Shown piece by piece: positions 52,164-60,207 of a DNA stretch of 64,000 bases. The notes below the pieces were generated by a model, which saw only the letters and a list, made by a program, of their open reading frames with translations, was not told the origin of the DNA and did no database searches. The position numbers were made by a program, and so were the translations under genes. Origin of the DNA: CAZKWG01 sp964615375 (GTDB taxonomy: Bacteria; Myxococcota_A; UBA796; CAZKWG01); contig CAZTOW010000003.1 in the NCBI GenBank assembly GCA_964615375.1, positions 124,001 through 188,000 on the forward strand. Reading direction: 5' to 3'. Position 1 is the stretch's first letter. Each line of letters opens with the position of its first letter.

Positions 52164-54131
52164 TCAGCGGCCCGGCACGGAGACGATGATCGTCAGCGTG
52201 TCCAGCACGCCGTCGGGGGTGAGGATGTCGATCTCCACCGGCCAGGCCTGCGCCTCCTGCTGCGCGGGCACGGCGCCCCAGACCTCGACGAAGATGTCCA
52301 CGGTGTCCCCGCTCGAGTAGGTCTCGGCGAGGTTCTCGTAGGTCGGGCTCACCGAGATCACGAAGCCGTGCTCGTCGTCAGCCACCTCCGGCCAGAGCTT
52401 GTCGATGTCGATCAGGTCCTCGGTCAGCTCCTCCAGCACCGCGCTCAGCGTGTTCAGCAGATCGGTGTCCCCCGGCGTGTAGTCGAAGGCCAGCGGGTCC
52501 TCCGCGCCGTCGCCGTCCACGTCCGCGGTGGATCCCATGGCCACGGCCAGATCCTCCATGCGCTCGCGCGAGCCCGTGTGGGCGATGGCGAGGCCGATGA
52601 AGGTCGCGTCGATGGCCGCCGCCGCCTCGATGACGTCCGAGCTGCCCGCGTCGCTCGGGCAGCCGCCGCCCGCGGCCTCGCCCAGGTCGGGGTCGCGCAT
52701 GTAGTTGTCGGTCACCACGAAGATGATGGGCTTGCTGCGCTCGTGGAAGCCCATCCCGCCGATGTCGCCGGTGCTGGTGTCGGTGGGGTCGTAGCCCTGG
52801 CCGCCGTCCCCGTCGAAGGGGTCGCCCGCCACCGACTTGAAGGGGAGCACGTCCTCGCTCTCGTCGTAGACGCGGTCGCAGTCGAGGTCGTAGCCCGCCC
52901 CGGTCAGCGCCTGGTAGAGCCCCTCGTAGCCGGCCTCCGGGAAGTCGTAGTTCCCCGCCGAGTAGTCGATGCTGATGCCCTCGATGGAGGTGACGGCACC
53001 CTCCAGATCCTCCGTCATCTGCTGCTCGAGGAAGAAGGGCACGTCGTTGCCCGTGGACATGGGCGGGGTGGCGTACTCCTGGAAGCGGGCCGCGCCCAGC
53101 GTGGAGTGCGGGCGGGTGGCGAGCAGGTTGTAGGTGAGCATCGAGATGTCCTCGCGCACCTGCGCGAGCCGGCTGCCCATGGAGGTCGTGGTGTCCACCA
53201 GCAGCGCGATGTCGCCCCCGGGGAACTCGAGCTCGTAGGGGACGACGATCTCGGTGGTGTGCCGCTCCTCGACCTCCACCACCGTGACGTCCGCCGTGTC
53301 GATCGGGTCCGTGGGGTCGCTGCCCGCCACCTCCTCGACGAGGTCGGAGAGCCCGTCATTGTCCGTGTCCGTGTCCCGGGGCTCCGTGCCCATCGCGTAC
53401 TCGTCGGCGTCGGAGATCCCGTCGCCGTCGGTGTCGGGGTCCACGGGGTCCAGGACGCCGTCCTCGTCCAGGTCGCCGGGGTCCTCGCAGCTCTGCGCCT
53501 CCTCGCTGTCCTCGTAGCCGTCGTCGTCGGCGTCCTCGTCCAGCATGTCGGGCGCGCCGTCCTCGTCCGTGTCCTGGGCCGGGGTGCTCAGGTCCTCGTC
53601 CCCCGCTTCGCGCGCGTCGGAGATGCAGTCGCCGTCGCTGTCGCTGTCCCTGCGGTTCGGGATCCCGTCCCCGTCCAGGTCGTCCTCGCCCTCCTCCAGG
53701 TCGGTGACGGTGTCCCCGTCGTCGTCCAGATCCCAGGGGTCGGCGCGCCCGTCGCCGTCGCCGTCCCGGGGCGAGCTGCAGTCGCCCGCCTCCTCGCCGT
53801 CCTCCACCCCGTTGTTGTCGCTGTCGGGGTCCTGGAAGTCGGGGAGCCCGTCCTGGTCGGTGTCGTAGGGGAGCTCGCCCGGCGCGACGTCGCCGAGCTC
53901 CACCGCGTCCGGCACGCAGTCGCCGTCGCTGTCCGTGTCCTCGGCGTCCGGCGCGCCGTCCCCGTCGCTGTCCCCCGAGCCCTCGATGTGGTCGGCGATC
54001 CCGTCGCCGTCCCCGTCGTCGAAGTGGAGCTCCGCGCGGAGATCGACGGCGCTGTCGCCGGTCTTGTCCTCGCCCGAGCAGGCCGAGAGGAGGAGGAGGA
54101 GCGTGACGGGCAGGATGCGAGCGAGCGGCAA
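52164..54131 (-). CDS. Lipoprotein with TSP3-type Asp repeats and a VWA domain
   Basis: TTG 54131 is used, with GGAGG four bases upstream, giving 655 residues and the lipobox LLSAC. Residues about 38-280 are thrombospondin-type-3-like calcium repeats (DTDQDGLPDFQDPDSDNNG, DPDTDGDGISDADE). A von Willebrand A domain follows, with MIDAS motif DTTTSMGS at about residue 310 and later FVVTDNYMRDP. VWA domains bind ligands through a divalent metal. It is the first gene of the sigma-factor operon and the likely outer sensor or substrate. Confidence 0.93.
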   Translation of the reverse strand: MPLARILPVTLLLLLSACSGEDKTGDSAVDLRAELHFDDGDGDGIADHIEGSGDSDGDGAPDAEDTDSDGDCVPDAVELGDVAPGELPYDTDQDGLPDFQDPDSDNNGVEDGEEAGDCSSPRDGDGDGRADPWDLDDDGDTVTDLEEGEDDLDGDGIPNRRDSDSDGDCISDAREAGDEDLSTPAQDTDEDGAPDMLDEDADDDGYEDSEEAQSCEDPGDLDEDGVLDPVDPDTDGDGISDADEYAMGTEPRDTDTDNDGLSDLVEEVAGSDPTDPIDTADVTVVEVEERHTTEIVVPYELEFPGGDIALLVDTTTSMGSRLAQVREDISMLTYNLLATRPHSTLGAARFQEYATPPMSTGNDVPFFLEQQMTEDLEGAVTSIEGISIDYSAGNYDFPEAGYEGLYQALTGAGYDLDCDRVYDESEDVLPFKSVAGDPFDGDGGQGYDPTDTSTGDIGGMGFHERSKPIIFVVTDNYMRDPDLGEAAGGGCPSDAGSSDVIEAAAAIDATFIGLAIAHTGSRERMEDLAVAMGSTADVDGDGAEDPLAFDYTPGDTDLLNTLSAVLEELTEDLIDIDKLWPEVADDEHGFVISVSPTYENLAETYSSGDTVDIFVEVWGAVPAQQEAQAWPVEIDILTPDGVLDTLTIIVSVPGR

Positions 54132-54204
54132 GGGACCTCCCTCGACCCCAGGGTAGCCTGCAGCCGCGGGACTGTCCGCGCCGAGGAGGATCCCAGCGCG
54201 CAGA

Positions 54205-55167
54205 TCAGCGCCGCCGCCCGATCTGTTGTTCGGAATTCTCTAGCAAATCAATCGGACTGCTCGATGATGCCCGCACCAGCGCCGGCCCGACCATGGCCCG
54301 CACCAGCGGGTTCTTCAATCGGCGCTCCAGCGTGATCGCGTAGCAGCGCGCCCGCGCCCCGACGGCCTCACCGATGAGCACGAGCCCGCCGGATCTCGCC
54401 GCGTCGGCGGCCTCCGGGGCGGGCACGGGGAGGGCGCCGAGCTCGCCCTCGGCGAAGGAGCGGGCCAGCGCGCTGTCGGCGATCTCCGCCACCACCCGCG
54501 GGACCACGCCCAGGCCCTCGAACCAGCGATCCACCTCGCGCCGCAGCGAGGTGTCCGTGGTGGGCAGCAGCACCGCCTGACCGTCCAGGGAGCGGGGGAA
54601 GCCCTCGCGCAGGCGGTCAGCCAGCGCGGGGGCGGCCAGCCAGACCACGGGGGACTCCAGGAGGACGTGGTGGACGGCGCGCAGCTCGCGGGCCAGCGGG
54701 ACGGGCGCGTCGGAGAGCACGATGTCCAGCGCATGCACGCTCAGATCGGCCACCAGCCGGTCGGCGTGGTCCTCCCGGCAGTGCAGGGTGACGGGGAACC
54801 CGGCGCGGAAGGCGCGCTCGATGACCTGGCGGGCCAGCAGCTTGGGGAGGGCGTCGGCGATGCCCACGGCCAGACGCCGGGGCTGATCGCCGAGGGGGCG
54901 GGTGACCAGCTCGGGGAGGGCCTGGGCGATGGAGAAGATCTCGTCGGCCTGCTGGAGCGCGGTCTGGCCGGCGTCGGTCAGGGCCATCTGCCGCCCGCGC
55001 CGCTCGAAGAGGGCCACGCCCAGCGCCCCCTCCAGCTGGGCGATCTGCGCGCTGATCGTCGCGGTCGCCACCCCCAGCCTCCGGGCCGCGGCGCTCACCC
55101 CGCCCTCGCGGGCCACGACCCAGAAGTAGTGCAGGTGGTGGAGGTTCATGAGGAGGCCGGTGGGCAT
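54205..55167 (-). CDS. LysR-family regulator, NhaR-like
   Basis: ATG 55167 has AGAGGA eight bases upstream and is preferred over ATG 55149; 320 residues result. The N-terminus NLHHLHYFWVVAREGGVSAA and ATATISAQIAQLEGALGVALF is the LysR winged HTH in the form typical of NhaR, the sodium/proton-stress activator. The co-inducer domain follows (RRLAVGIADALPKLLARQV, VVWLAAP). It is divergent from terC, and LysR regulators usually act on the divergent gene, so TerC is its likely target. The 3' end is AT-richer than average. Confidence 0.92.
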   Translation of the reverse strand: MPTGLLMNLHHLHYFWVVAREGGVSAAARRLGVATATISAQIAQLEGALGVALFERRGRQMALTDAGQTALQQADEIFSIAQALPELVTRPLGDQPRRLAVGIADALPKLLARQVIERAFRAGFPVTLHCREDHADRLVADLSVHALDIVLSDAPVPLARELRAVHHVLLESPVVWLAAPALADRLREGFPRSLDGQAVLLPTTDTSLRREVDRWFEGLGVVPRVVAEIADSALARSFAEGELGALPVPAPEAADAARSGGLVLIGEAVGARARCYAITLERRLKNPLVRAMVGPALVRASSSSPIDLLENSEQQIGRRR

Positions 55168-55175
55168 GTTCGGTT

Positions 55176-55187
55176 TCCTCTAGAGGA
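55176..55187. promoter_or_regulatory. 12-base palindrome in the LysR/terC promoter region
   Basis: TCCTCTAGAGGA is a perfect palindrome at 55176-55187, nine bases upstream of the LysR start, followed by TATGAT (55193-55198), a possible -10 box for terC. It overlaps the LysR ribosome-binding site, so protein binding here would block LysR expression. Confidence 0.4.
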
Positions 55188-55206
55188 GAAGCTATGATAA
55201 CCGCCT

Positions 55207-55220
55207 CGACCGAGCGGTCG
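55207..55220. promoter_or_regulatory. Inverted repeat downstream of the terC -10 candidate
   Basis: CGACCG (55207-55212) and CGGTCG (55215-55220) are perfect inverted copies two bases apart, in what would be the terC leader. A regulator site or small hairpin is possible. Confidence 0.3.
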
Positions 55221-55278
55221 CCCTGAGAGAGAAGGTGGATCGGCGCTCGCTCGCGTACACGCGCCAGGAGGACGAGAG

Positions 55279-56220
55279 ATGCTGGGATCACCCCTGGCGT
55301 GGGCTCTTTTTGCCGCGCTGGTCATCGCTGGGCTCGTGCTGGACCTCGGCGTGTTCCAGCGGAAGTCGCACACGCCCAGCGTCCGCGAGGCCGCGGGCTG
55401 GACCGTGGGCTGGATGCTGGTGGCCATCGGCTTCGGGATCTGGGTCACCAGCCAGGCGGGGGGCGAGAAGGGGCTCGAGTTCGCCACCGGCTACCTGGTC
55501 GAGCTCGCGCTGAGCGTGGACAACCTCTTCGTCTTCGTCGTGCTCTTCCGCACGTTCGCGGTGCCCGAGGAGCACCGGCACCGGGTGCTCTTCTGGGGCA
55601 TCCTGGGCGCCGTGGTGATGCGCGGCATCTTCGTGGCCGCGGGGACGGCGCTGCTGGCGAACTTCGAGTTCGTCATCTACATCTTCGGCGCGCTGCTGGC
55701 GTACACGGGGCTCAAGCTCCTGCTGAAGGGCGACAGCCACGACGAGCCGGACGCCAACCCCGTCTACAAGCTCTTCCGTCGGGTCGTCCCGGCCACGGAC
55801 GGCTTCCGCGGCGGAAAATTCCTGGTGCATGAGGGCGGGCGCTGGATGGCGACCCCGCTGCTGCTGGTGCTGGTGGCCATCGAGGCCACGGACCTCGTGT
55901 TCGCGGTGGACTCCGTGCCCGCCGTCTTCGCCGTCACCCGCGACCCCTTCATCGTCTACACCTCCAACATCTTCGCGATCCTGGGCCTGCGCTCCATGTA
56001 CTTCCTGCTGGCGGGGGTGCTGGACCGCTTCTGGCTGCTCAAGCCCGCGCTGGCCCTCGTGCTCATCTTCATCGGCGCCAAGATGCTCGCCGCGAGCGTC
56101 TACCACCTGCCCATCGTCATCTCCCTGCTCGTGATCTCGGGCCTCCTGAGCGGCGGCGTGGTGGGCTCCCTGCTGTTCCCCCGACGGGCCGCGGCCGCCT
56201 CCGCGAAGGAGCCCTCATGA
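55279..56220 (+). CDS. TerC/Alx-family membrane protein
   Basis: ATG 55279 has AGGAGG at 55266-55271 and gives 313 residues with about eight hydrophobic helices. The family signature is seen in YLVELALSVDNLFVFVVLF and AIEATDLVFAVDSVPAVFA, the two membrane Asp motifs of TerC/Alx proteins, which export or handle manganese and contribute to metal-stress and envelope homeostasis. ILGLRSMYFLLAGVLDRF is the third conserved block. It overlaps the Usp gene (ATGA). Regulation by the divergent NhaR-like protein is likely. No Mn riboswitch was seen upstream. Confidence 0.95.
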   Translation: MLGSPLAWALFAALVIAGLVLDLGVFQRKSHTPSVREAAGWTVGWMLVAIGFGIWVTSQAGGEKGLEFATGYLVELALSVDNLFVFVVLFRTFAVPEEHRHRVLFWGILGAVVMRGIFVAAGTALLANFEFVIYIFGALLAYTGLKLLLKGDSHDEPDANPVYKLFRRVVPATDGFRGGKFLVHEGGRWMATPLLLVLVAIEATDLVFAVDSVPAVFAVTRDPFIVYTSNIFAILGLRSMYFLLAGVLDRFWLLKPALALVLIFIGAKMLAASVYHLPIVISLLVISGLLSGGVVGSLLFPRRAAAASAKEPS

Positions 56221-56960
56221 GCGTGATCTGTGGCGTGGATGGCTCTCAGAGCGCGGCGCTGGCCGCCGCGGCCGGCGAGGCCATCGCGGCCCGGCTGGGG
56301 GTGGAGGCGCGTCGGGTCGAGGCGGAGCCCCCCCCGGATCGTGAGCTCCTGGCCGCCGCGGCCGGGGCCCGGCTGGTGGTGGTGGGCGGGGTCGGGCACC
56401 GCTCGGGGCTGCTGCGCCTCGGGAGCACAGCCGAGCGGGTCTGCGAGGCCGCGGTCCTGCCCGTGCTGGTCGCGCGCGACCCCGCCCCCCTGATCGCCTG
56501 GGCCGCCGGGGATCGCCCCCTGCGCGTCGGGGTGCTGGTGGACGAGGTGGCCCCTGGCCGCGCCCTGGTGCGCTGGACCGCCGGGCTCGCCGCCGTGGGC
56601 CCGCTGGAGGTCGCGCTGATCCACCAGGCCTGGCCCCCCGAGGAGCAGCCGCGCCTGGGCATCGACGGCCCCATGGATCTGGTCCGGCTTCACCCCGAGG
56701 TGGAGCTCGCCCGCCGCGCCGAGCTCGGCGCGCTCCTGGACGAGGAGGGTCTGAGCGCGGAGATCCTCCTGCGCGTGGGATGGGGTCGCCCCGCCGATCA
56801 GCTCGTCTCCATCGCCGCCGAGTGGCGCGCGGACCTCATCGTCGTCGGCGCCCGCCCCCGCAGCCTGCTGGACCGCCTCTGGCGCGGCTCGGTGACCCAC
56901 GGCGTGCTGCAGGAGGCCACCTGCAACGTGGCGGCCGTGCCGGTGGGGTGGGTGGGGTAG
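56217..56960 (+). CDS. Tandem universal-stress-protein (Usp) protein
   Basis: ATG 56217 overlaps the terC stop, giving 247 residues. Two Usp-like halves are visible: the first begins SVICGVDGSQSAALAAAAGE, and each half ends in a nucleotide-loop-like segment (VVVGGVGHRSGLLRLGSTAE and IVVGARPRSLLDRLWRGSVT) followed by a short hydrophobic strand (AVLPVLVA, NVAAVPVGW). The G-x2-G-x9-G(S/T) pattern suggests ATP binding in the C-terminal half. Co-expression with TerC fits an envelope or metal-stress role. The 3' end is a run of G tracts. Confidence 0.88.
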   Translation: MSVICGVDGSQSAALAAAAGEAIAARLGVEARRVEAEPPPDRELLAAAAGARLVVVGGVGHRSGLLRLGSTAERVCEAAVLPVLVARDPAPLIAWAAGDRPLRVGVLVDEVAPGRALVRWTAGLAAVGPLEVALIHQAWPPEEQPRLGIDGPMDLVRLHPEVELARRAELGALLDEEGLSAEILLRVGWGRPADQLVSIAAEWRADLIVVGARPRSLLDRLWRGSVTHGVLQEATCNVAAVPVGWVG

Positions 56961-56974
56961 CGGGGTGGGTGGGG
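56945..56974 (+). other. G-quadruplex-type G tract over the Usp stop codon
   Basis: Six runs of three or four G, mostly separated by single T, cover 56945-56974 with the TAG stop (56958-56960) in the middle. The pattern fits a stable G-quadruplex on the coding strand or mRNA. A 12-base palindrome GGAGGCGCCTCC follows at 56984-56995, so the region could slow or end transcription. Confidence 0.55.
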
Positions 56975-57071
56975 TACGGGTCTGGAGGCGCCTCCGCCCC
57001 TGATCCCTCCCCCTCGCTCGCTCGTATTCCTCCTGCCCTCGCGGGCACGCACCCTCCCGGCAGGAGAACCC

Positions 57072-57236
57072 ATGAACGGCTCGAAGACCCCGTCCGCTCC
57101 GCTTCCTCCCCTGCGCATCCAGCGCACCACCGTCCGCACCGGCCTCCGCGCGGGCCAGGAGGACACCGAGGCCAAGCCGCTGACCCTCCCGAAGTGCAGC
57201 AAGTACACGGACTGCAAGACCATGACCGGAGGGTAG
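57072..57236 (+). CDS. Small peptide, possible RiPP-type precursor
   Basis: AGGAG at 57062-57066 precedes ATG 57072 by five bases, and a 54-residue peptide results. The N-terminal two thirds (PLRIQRTTVRTGLRAGQ) is basic and leader-like. The C-terminal 20 residues are rich in Thr, Lys and Cys (LPKCSKYTDCKTMTGG), a composition seen in modified peptide cores. The upstream 111 bases hold no other gene. It converges with a cytochrome P450 gene, stop to stop six bases apart. A ribosomally made, modified peptide is a possibility only; no lanthipeptide or radical-SAM enzyme is in the window. Confidence 0.55.
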   Translation: MNGSKTPSAPLPPLRIQRTTVRTGLRAGQEDTEAKPLTLPKCSKYTDCKTMTGG

Positions 57237-57242
57237 GGAGCC

Positions 57243-58631
57243 TCAGCGCCGCTCCACCCGCATGGGCAGCCCGCCGCGCGGGCGGAGGGTGACGGTGGGC
57301 TCGTGCTCGACCCGGTGACCGGGCGCGAGCCGCAGGCGGAAGCGGCGGGCGAGGATGGCCAGCACGACCTTCGCCTCCAGGAGCGCGAAGCTCTCGCCGA
57401 TGCACTTGCGCGCCCCGGCCCCGAAGGGGAAGAAGGCCAGGCGCGGGCGGGGGCTGCCGTCCGGGCAGACCTGACGGGCGGGCAGGAAGCGCTCGGGGTC
57501 GAAGCGGTGCGGGTCCTCCCAGAGCCGCGGGTTGCGGTGGACGGCGTACTGGGAGAGGAAGACGAAGGTGCCCTTCGGCACGCGGTAGCCGAGGATCTCG
57601 TCGTCATCGAGCGCCAGCCGGCTCTCCACCCAGGCGGGCGGGTGCAGGCGCAGGGACTCCTTCAGCACGAGGTCCAGCCAGGCGAGACCCTGGAGCGTGT
57701 CCTGCCCCATCGGCCCCTCGGGCAGGGCCACCAGCTCCTGGTGGAGCCGCGCGTCCGCGTCCTCGTGCTGGGAGAGGCGGTAGAGGGTCCAGGCCAGAGC
57801 GTTGGCCGTGGTCTCGTGCCCGGCCAGCAGCATGGTGAGGATCTCGTCGCGGAGCTGCTCGTCGCTCATGGCCTCGCCGGTCTGCTGGTCGCGCGCCGCC
57901 ATCAGCATCCCCAGCAGATCGTCCCCGCCCCCGCCCTCGGCCCGGCGCTTCGCCACGATGCCGCGCACGACGGCGTCGAGCGTGCGGATGGCCCGGCGGT
58001 GCCGGAAGGTGGCGGGCAGCGGCAGCCGCGCCGCCAGCGGGTTGAGCACCCCGCGGATGAAGCCGGAGAGCACGGTGTCCAGGGCCTGCGCCACCTCGCC
58101 CGTGCGCTGGGAGACGTCCTGGCTGAAGAAGGTCTCGCCCGCGATGCGCAGCGTGAGCTCGCTCATGGCCGCCGCCGCGTCGAAGGTCTCCCCCGTCTCG
58201 GCGAGCCGCTCCCAGCGCTCGGCCATCGAGAGCGTCGCCACCGCCATGGTCCGGGCGAAGCCGGCATAGCGCGCCTGCTGGAAGGCCGGCTGGATGATGC
58301 GCCGCTCGCGCTTCCAGACCTCGCCCTCGCTGGTCAGCAGCCCGTCGCCCAGCAGGGCCCGGAGGGACTCGTAGCCGCGGGTGCGCTTGACGTAGCGGCT
58401 GGCCTTCGTGACCAGGACGTGCTGCACGCCGTCGGGGTGGCTCAGCGCCAGGATGTGGCGGTCGCCCACGCGCAGGCGCACCGCGTCCCCCGCCTCCGCC
58501 GCCCGCAGGAAGAGGGCCGGGGCGTCCTTGCGGAAGGCGAAGAAGTGCCCGAGCGGGTTCCAGGTGGGCAGCGCAGGGGGCAGCGGGGCGCGGGGCGGCA
58601 GCAGCGCGGCGTCGTGGGTGAGCTCGGACAT
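57243..58631 (-). CDS. Cytochrome P450
   Basis: The 462-residue protein has the I-helix AGHETT (270-275), ExxR (ESLR 325-328), the meander PERF near 379 and the heme loop FFPFGAGARKCIG with Cys410. Length and the absence of a membrane anchor fit soluble bacterial P450s; the AGHETTANALAW form resembles CYP enzymes acting on fatty acids and terpenoids. Redox partners are not in the window. It is divergent from a TetR gene over an inverted repeat, so repression by that regulator, relieved by a substrate-like molecule, is expected. Confidence 0.96.
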   Translation of the reverse strand: MSELTHDAALLPPRAPLPPALPTWNPLGHFFAFRKDAPALFLRAAEAGDAVRLRVGDRHILALSHPDGVQHVLVTKASRYVKRTRGYESLRALLGDGLLTSEGEVWKRERRIIQPAFQQARYAGFARTMAVATLSMAERWERLAETGETFDAAAAMSELTLRIAGETFFSQDVSQRTGEVAQALDTVLSGFIRGVLNPLAARLPLPATFRHRRAIRTLDAVVRGIVAKRRAEGGGGDDLLGMLMAARDQQTGEAMSDEQLRDEILTMLLAGHETTANALAWTLYRLSQHEDADARLHQELVALPEGPMGQDTLQGLAWLDLVLKESLRLHPPAWVESRLALDDDEILGYRVPKGTFVFLSQYAVHRNPRLWEDPHRFDPERFLPARQVCPDGSPRPRLAFFPFGAGARKCIGESFALLEAKVVLAILARRFRLRLAPGHRVEHEPTVTLRPRGGLPMRVERR

Positions 58632-58661
58632 CAGGACCTCCGGGGGTGCGGGTCTGTCCCC

Positions 58662-58688
58662 ATGTGATATCTGAGCAGTAGCTCACAT
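58662..58688. promoter_or_regulatory. Inverted repeats in the P450/TetR divergent promoter
   Basis: ATGTGA (58662-58667) and TCACAT (58683-58688) are inverted copies, and inside them TGAGC (58672-58676) and GCTCA (58681-58685) are another pair four bases apart. The AT-richer 27-base block lies 29 bases from the TetR GTG start and 31 from the P450 start, the usual place for a TetR operator. Confidence 0.5.
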
Positions 58689-58716
58689 TTCTACTCGCGT
58701 TCGCCCGGAGGCCCCC

Positions 58717-59355
58717 GTGCTCCAGTCGATCCCCGTCGAAGCCCGCAAATCTCCCCGCCAGCAGCGCAGCCGGGAGACCGTGGCCGTCCTGCTCACCGCC
58801 ACCGCTCGCGTTCTGGCCCGCGACGGCTACGCGCGGGCCTCCACGAACCGCATCGCCGAGGTGGCGGGCGTGAGCATCGGCACGATCTACCAGTACTTCC
58901 CCAACAAGGACGCCCTGGTGCTGGCCGTGGCCCAGGAGCACGCCGGCGCCATGGTGGACCTGCTGGAGCAGACCGCGCTGGACCTCTCGGGGGTCTCCCT
59001 CCCTGAGGCGGTCCGCGGCTTCGTGCGCGGGATGATCGCCGCCCACGCCATCGATCCCGCCCTGCATCTCGCGCTGGTCCAGCAGATCCTGACGCTGGGC
59101 CCGCAGGCGCTGGCCGAGGCCCAGGGGCGGGCGCTGCGCCTCGTCGAGGCCCTGCTGGTGGCGCGCGCGGGCGAGCTCTCCGTGGGCGAGCCCTCCATCG
59201 CCGCCTTCCTGCTGGTGACGACCGCGGAGAGCGCCATCCACACCGCCCTCTTCGAGCGCCCGGAGCTGCTGCTCGACCCGCGCTTCGCCGAGGAGCTCTC
59301 GCGGATGCTGCTGCGCTATCTGGGGGTCGAGGGGCGCGACGCGAGGGGGATCTGA
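58717..59355 (+). CDS. TetR/AcrR family transcriptional regulator
   Basis: GTG 58717 gives 212 residues. The N-terminal HTH is typical (RQQRSRETVAVLLTATARVL, ASTNRIAEVAGVSIGTIYQY, FPNKDALVLAVAQEH). The C-terminal ligand domain is Leu/Ala-rich and unassigned. The gene is divergent from the P450 gene, the standard arrangement for a repressor of that gene. The stop codon lies in a GC-rich hairpin that may end transcription. Confidence 0.94.
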   Translation: MLQSIPVEARKSPRQQRSRETVAVLLTATARVLARDGYARASTNRIAEVAGVSIGTIYQYFPNKDALVLAVAQEHAGAMVDLLEQTALDLSGVSLPEAVRGFVRGMIAAHAIDPALHLALVQQILTLGPQALAEAQGRALRLVEALLVARAGELSVGEPSIAAFLLVTTAESAIHTALFERPELLLDPRFAEELSRMLLRYLGVEGRDARGI

Positions 59356-59389
59356 CCCCCGGTCTTGCGCGGGGAACGCGACCGGGTCA
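59353..59389 (+). terminator. Hairpin over the TetR stop codon
   Basis: TGACCC/GGTC (59353-59364, two-base bulge) pairs with GACCGGGTCA (59380-59389), a stem of ten pairs with a 15-base loop. No T run follows, so factor-independent termination is doubtful. Confidence 0.3.
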
Positions 59390-59423
59390 AGGACAGGATC
59401 ATCTACGATGAAGGGGTTGATCC

Positions 59424-60179
59424 ATGCTCACCGTCCTCTTCCTCCTCGGCGCGCTGGCGGGCGAGCCCTCCCTCAAGGGCGGCCGCCTGCTCGACGACGG
59501 CGCCCCAGCCCTCAGCGTCAAGACGCAGAAGATCCCCGGCGGGACCGTGGTCACCACGATCACCAGCCTGGAGGGTGCCCCGGTCGTCGTCTTCAGCGTC
59601 GCGCGCTACGCCCCCGGCCAGGCCATGCTCCAGGCGGACTTCCAGGGCCTCGGCGTCAGCTTCGGCGCCCAGGTGGGCGATCTCACGCCCGACGCGCAGA
59701 TCCTGGAGTGGTGGGGGGCGGGGGTGCTGAGCGCCGCCGGCGCCGACCGCGCGGCGCTGCAGACCTGGGCCCAGGCCCACACGGTGGCCCTGGTGGACAC
59801 GGCCGCGCAGCAGCAGAAGCTGGAGGCCTACGCCGCCACGCACCCGGGCCCCAGCTTCAGCCCGCCGGCCAGCGCGAGCGCCTCGAGCGCGTCTTCCAGC
59901 GCGCCCCCGGCCAGCGCGAGCGGCGCCAGCGCGCCCAGCACGGTCTCCGTAGAGCTCCACATCGCCTGCAAGGAGCGCGTCCGCGTCTTCCTCGGCGCCA
60001 GCGCCAACAGCGGCGGGACCTACGGATGGGAGTCGCCGAACTCGGTGCGCTCCGTGACGGTCAAGCCAGGCTCGGTCATCTGCATCGCCAACGCCCAGGA
60101 CAAGGTCCAGACCTGCTGGACGGCGGGCAGCGAGCGGGCTCGCCTGGACGTCGACTGCGGCGGATTCCGCGCGCGCTGA
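59424..60179 (+). CDS. Secreted protein of unknown function
   Basis: ATG 59424 gives 251 residues with a short signal-like start (LTVLFLLGALAGEP). A beta-rich domain at about 25-130 is followed by an Ala/Ser/Pro linker (about 145-175) and a second beta-rich domain with four Cys (HIACKERVRVFLG, VICIANAQDKVQTC, LDVDCGGFRAR). The second part resembles small extracellular binding domains but no family was recognised. It is followed after 28 bases by the TrkA-N protein gene. Confidence 0.75.
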   Translation: MLTVLFLLGALAGEPSLKGGRLLDDGAPALSVKTQKIPGGTVVTTITSLEGAPVVVFSVARYAPGQAMLQADFQGLGVSFGAQVGDLTPDAQILEWWGAGVLSAAGADRAALQTWAQAHTVALVDTAAQQQKLEAYAATHPGPSFSPPASASASSASSSAPPASASGASAPSTVSVELHIACKERVRVFLGASANSGGTYGWESPNSVRSVTVKPGSVICIANAQDKVQTCWTAGSERARLDVDCGGFRAR

Positions 60180-60207
60180 TGGGCTACGCTGGCGCTCGGA
60201 GTCGCCG

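Noticed and set aside
55168..55278. Manganese (yybP-ykoY) riboswitch upstream of terC
   Set aside because: The gap is about 111 bases and shows only short dyads, without the conserved loop sequences I would expect.
57984..58674. Additional frames opposite the P450 gene
   Set aside because: They overlap the conserved P450 motifs on the other strand and have no recognisable domain.
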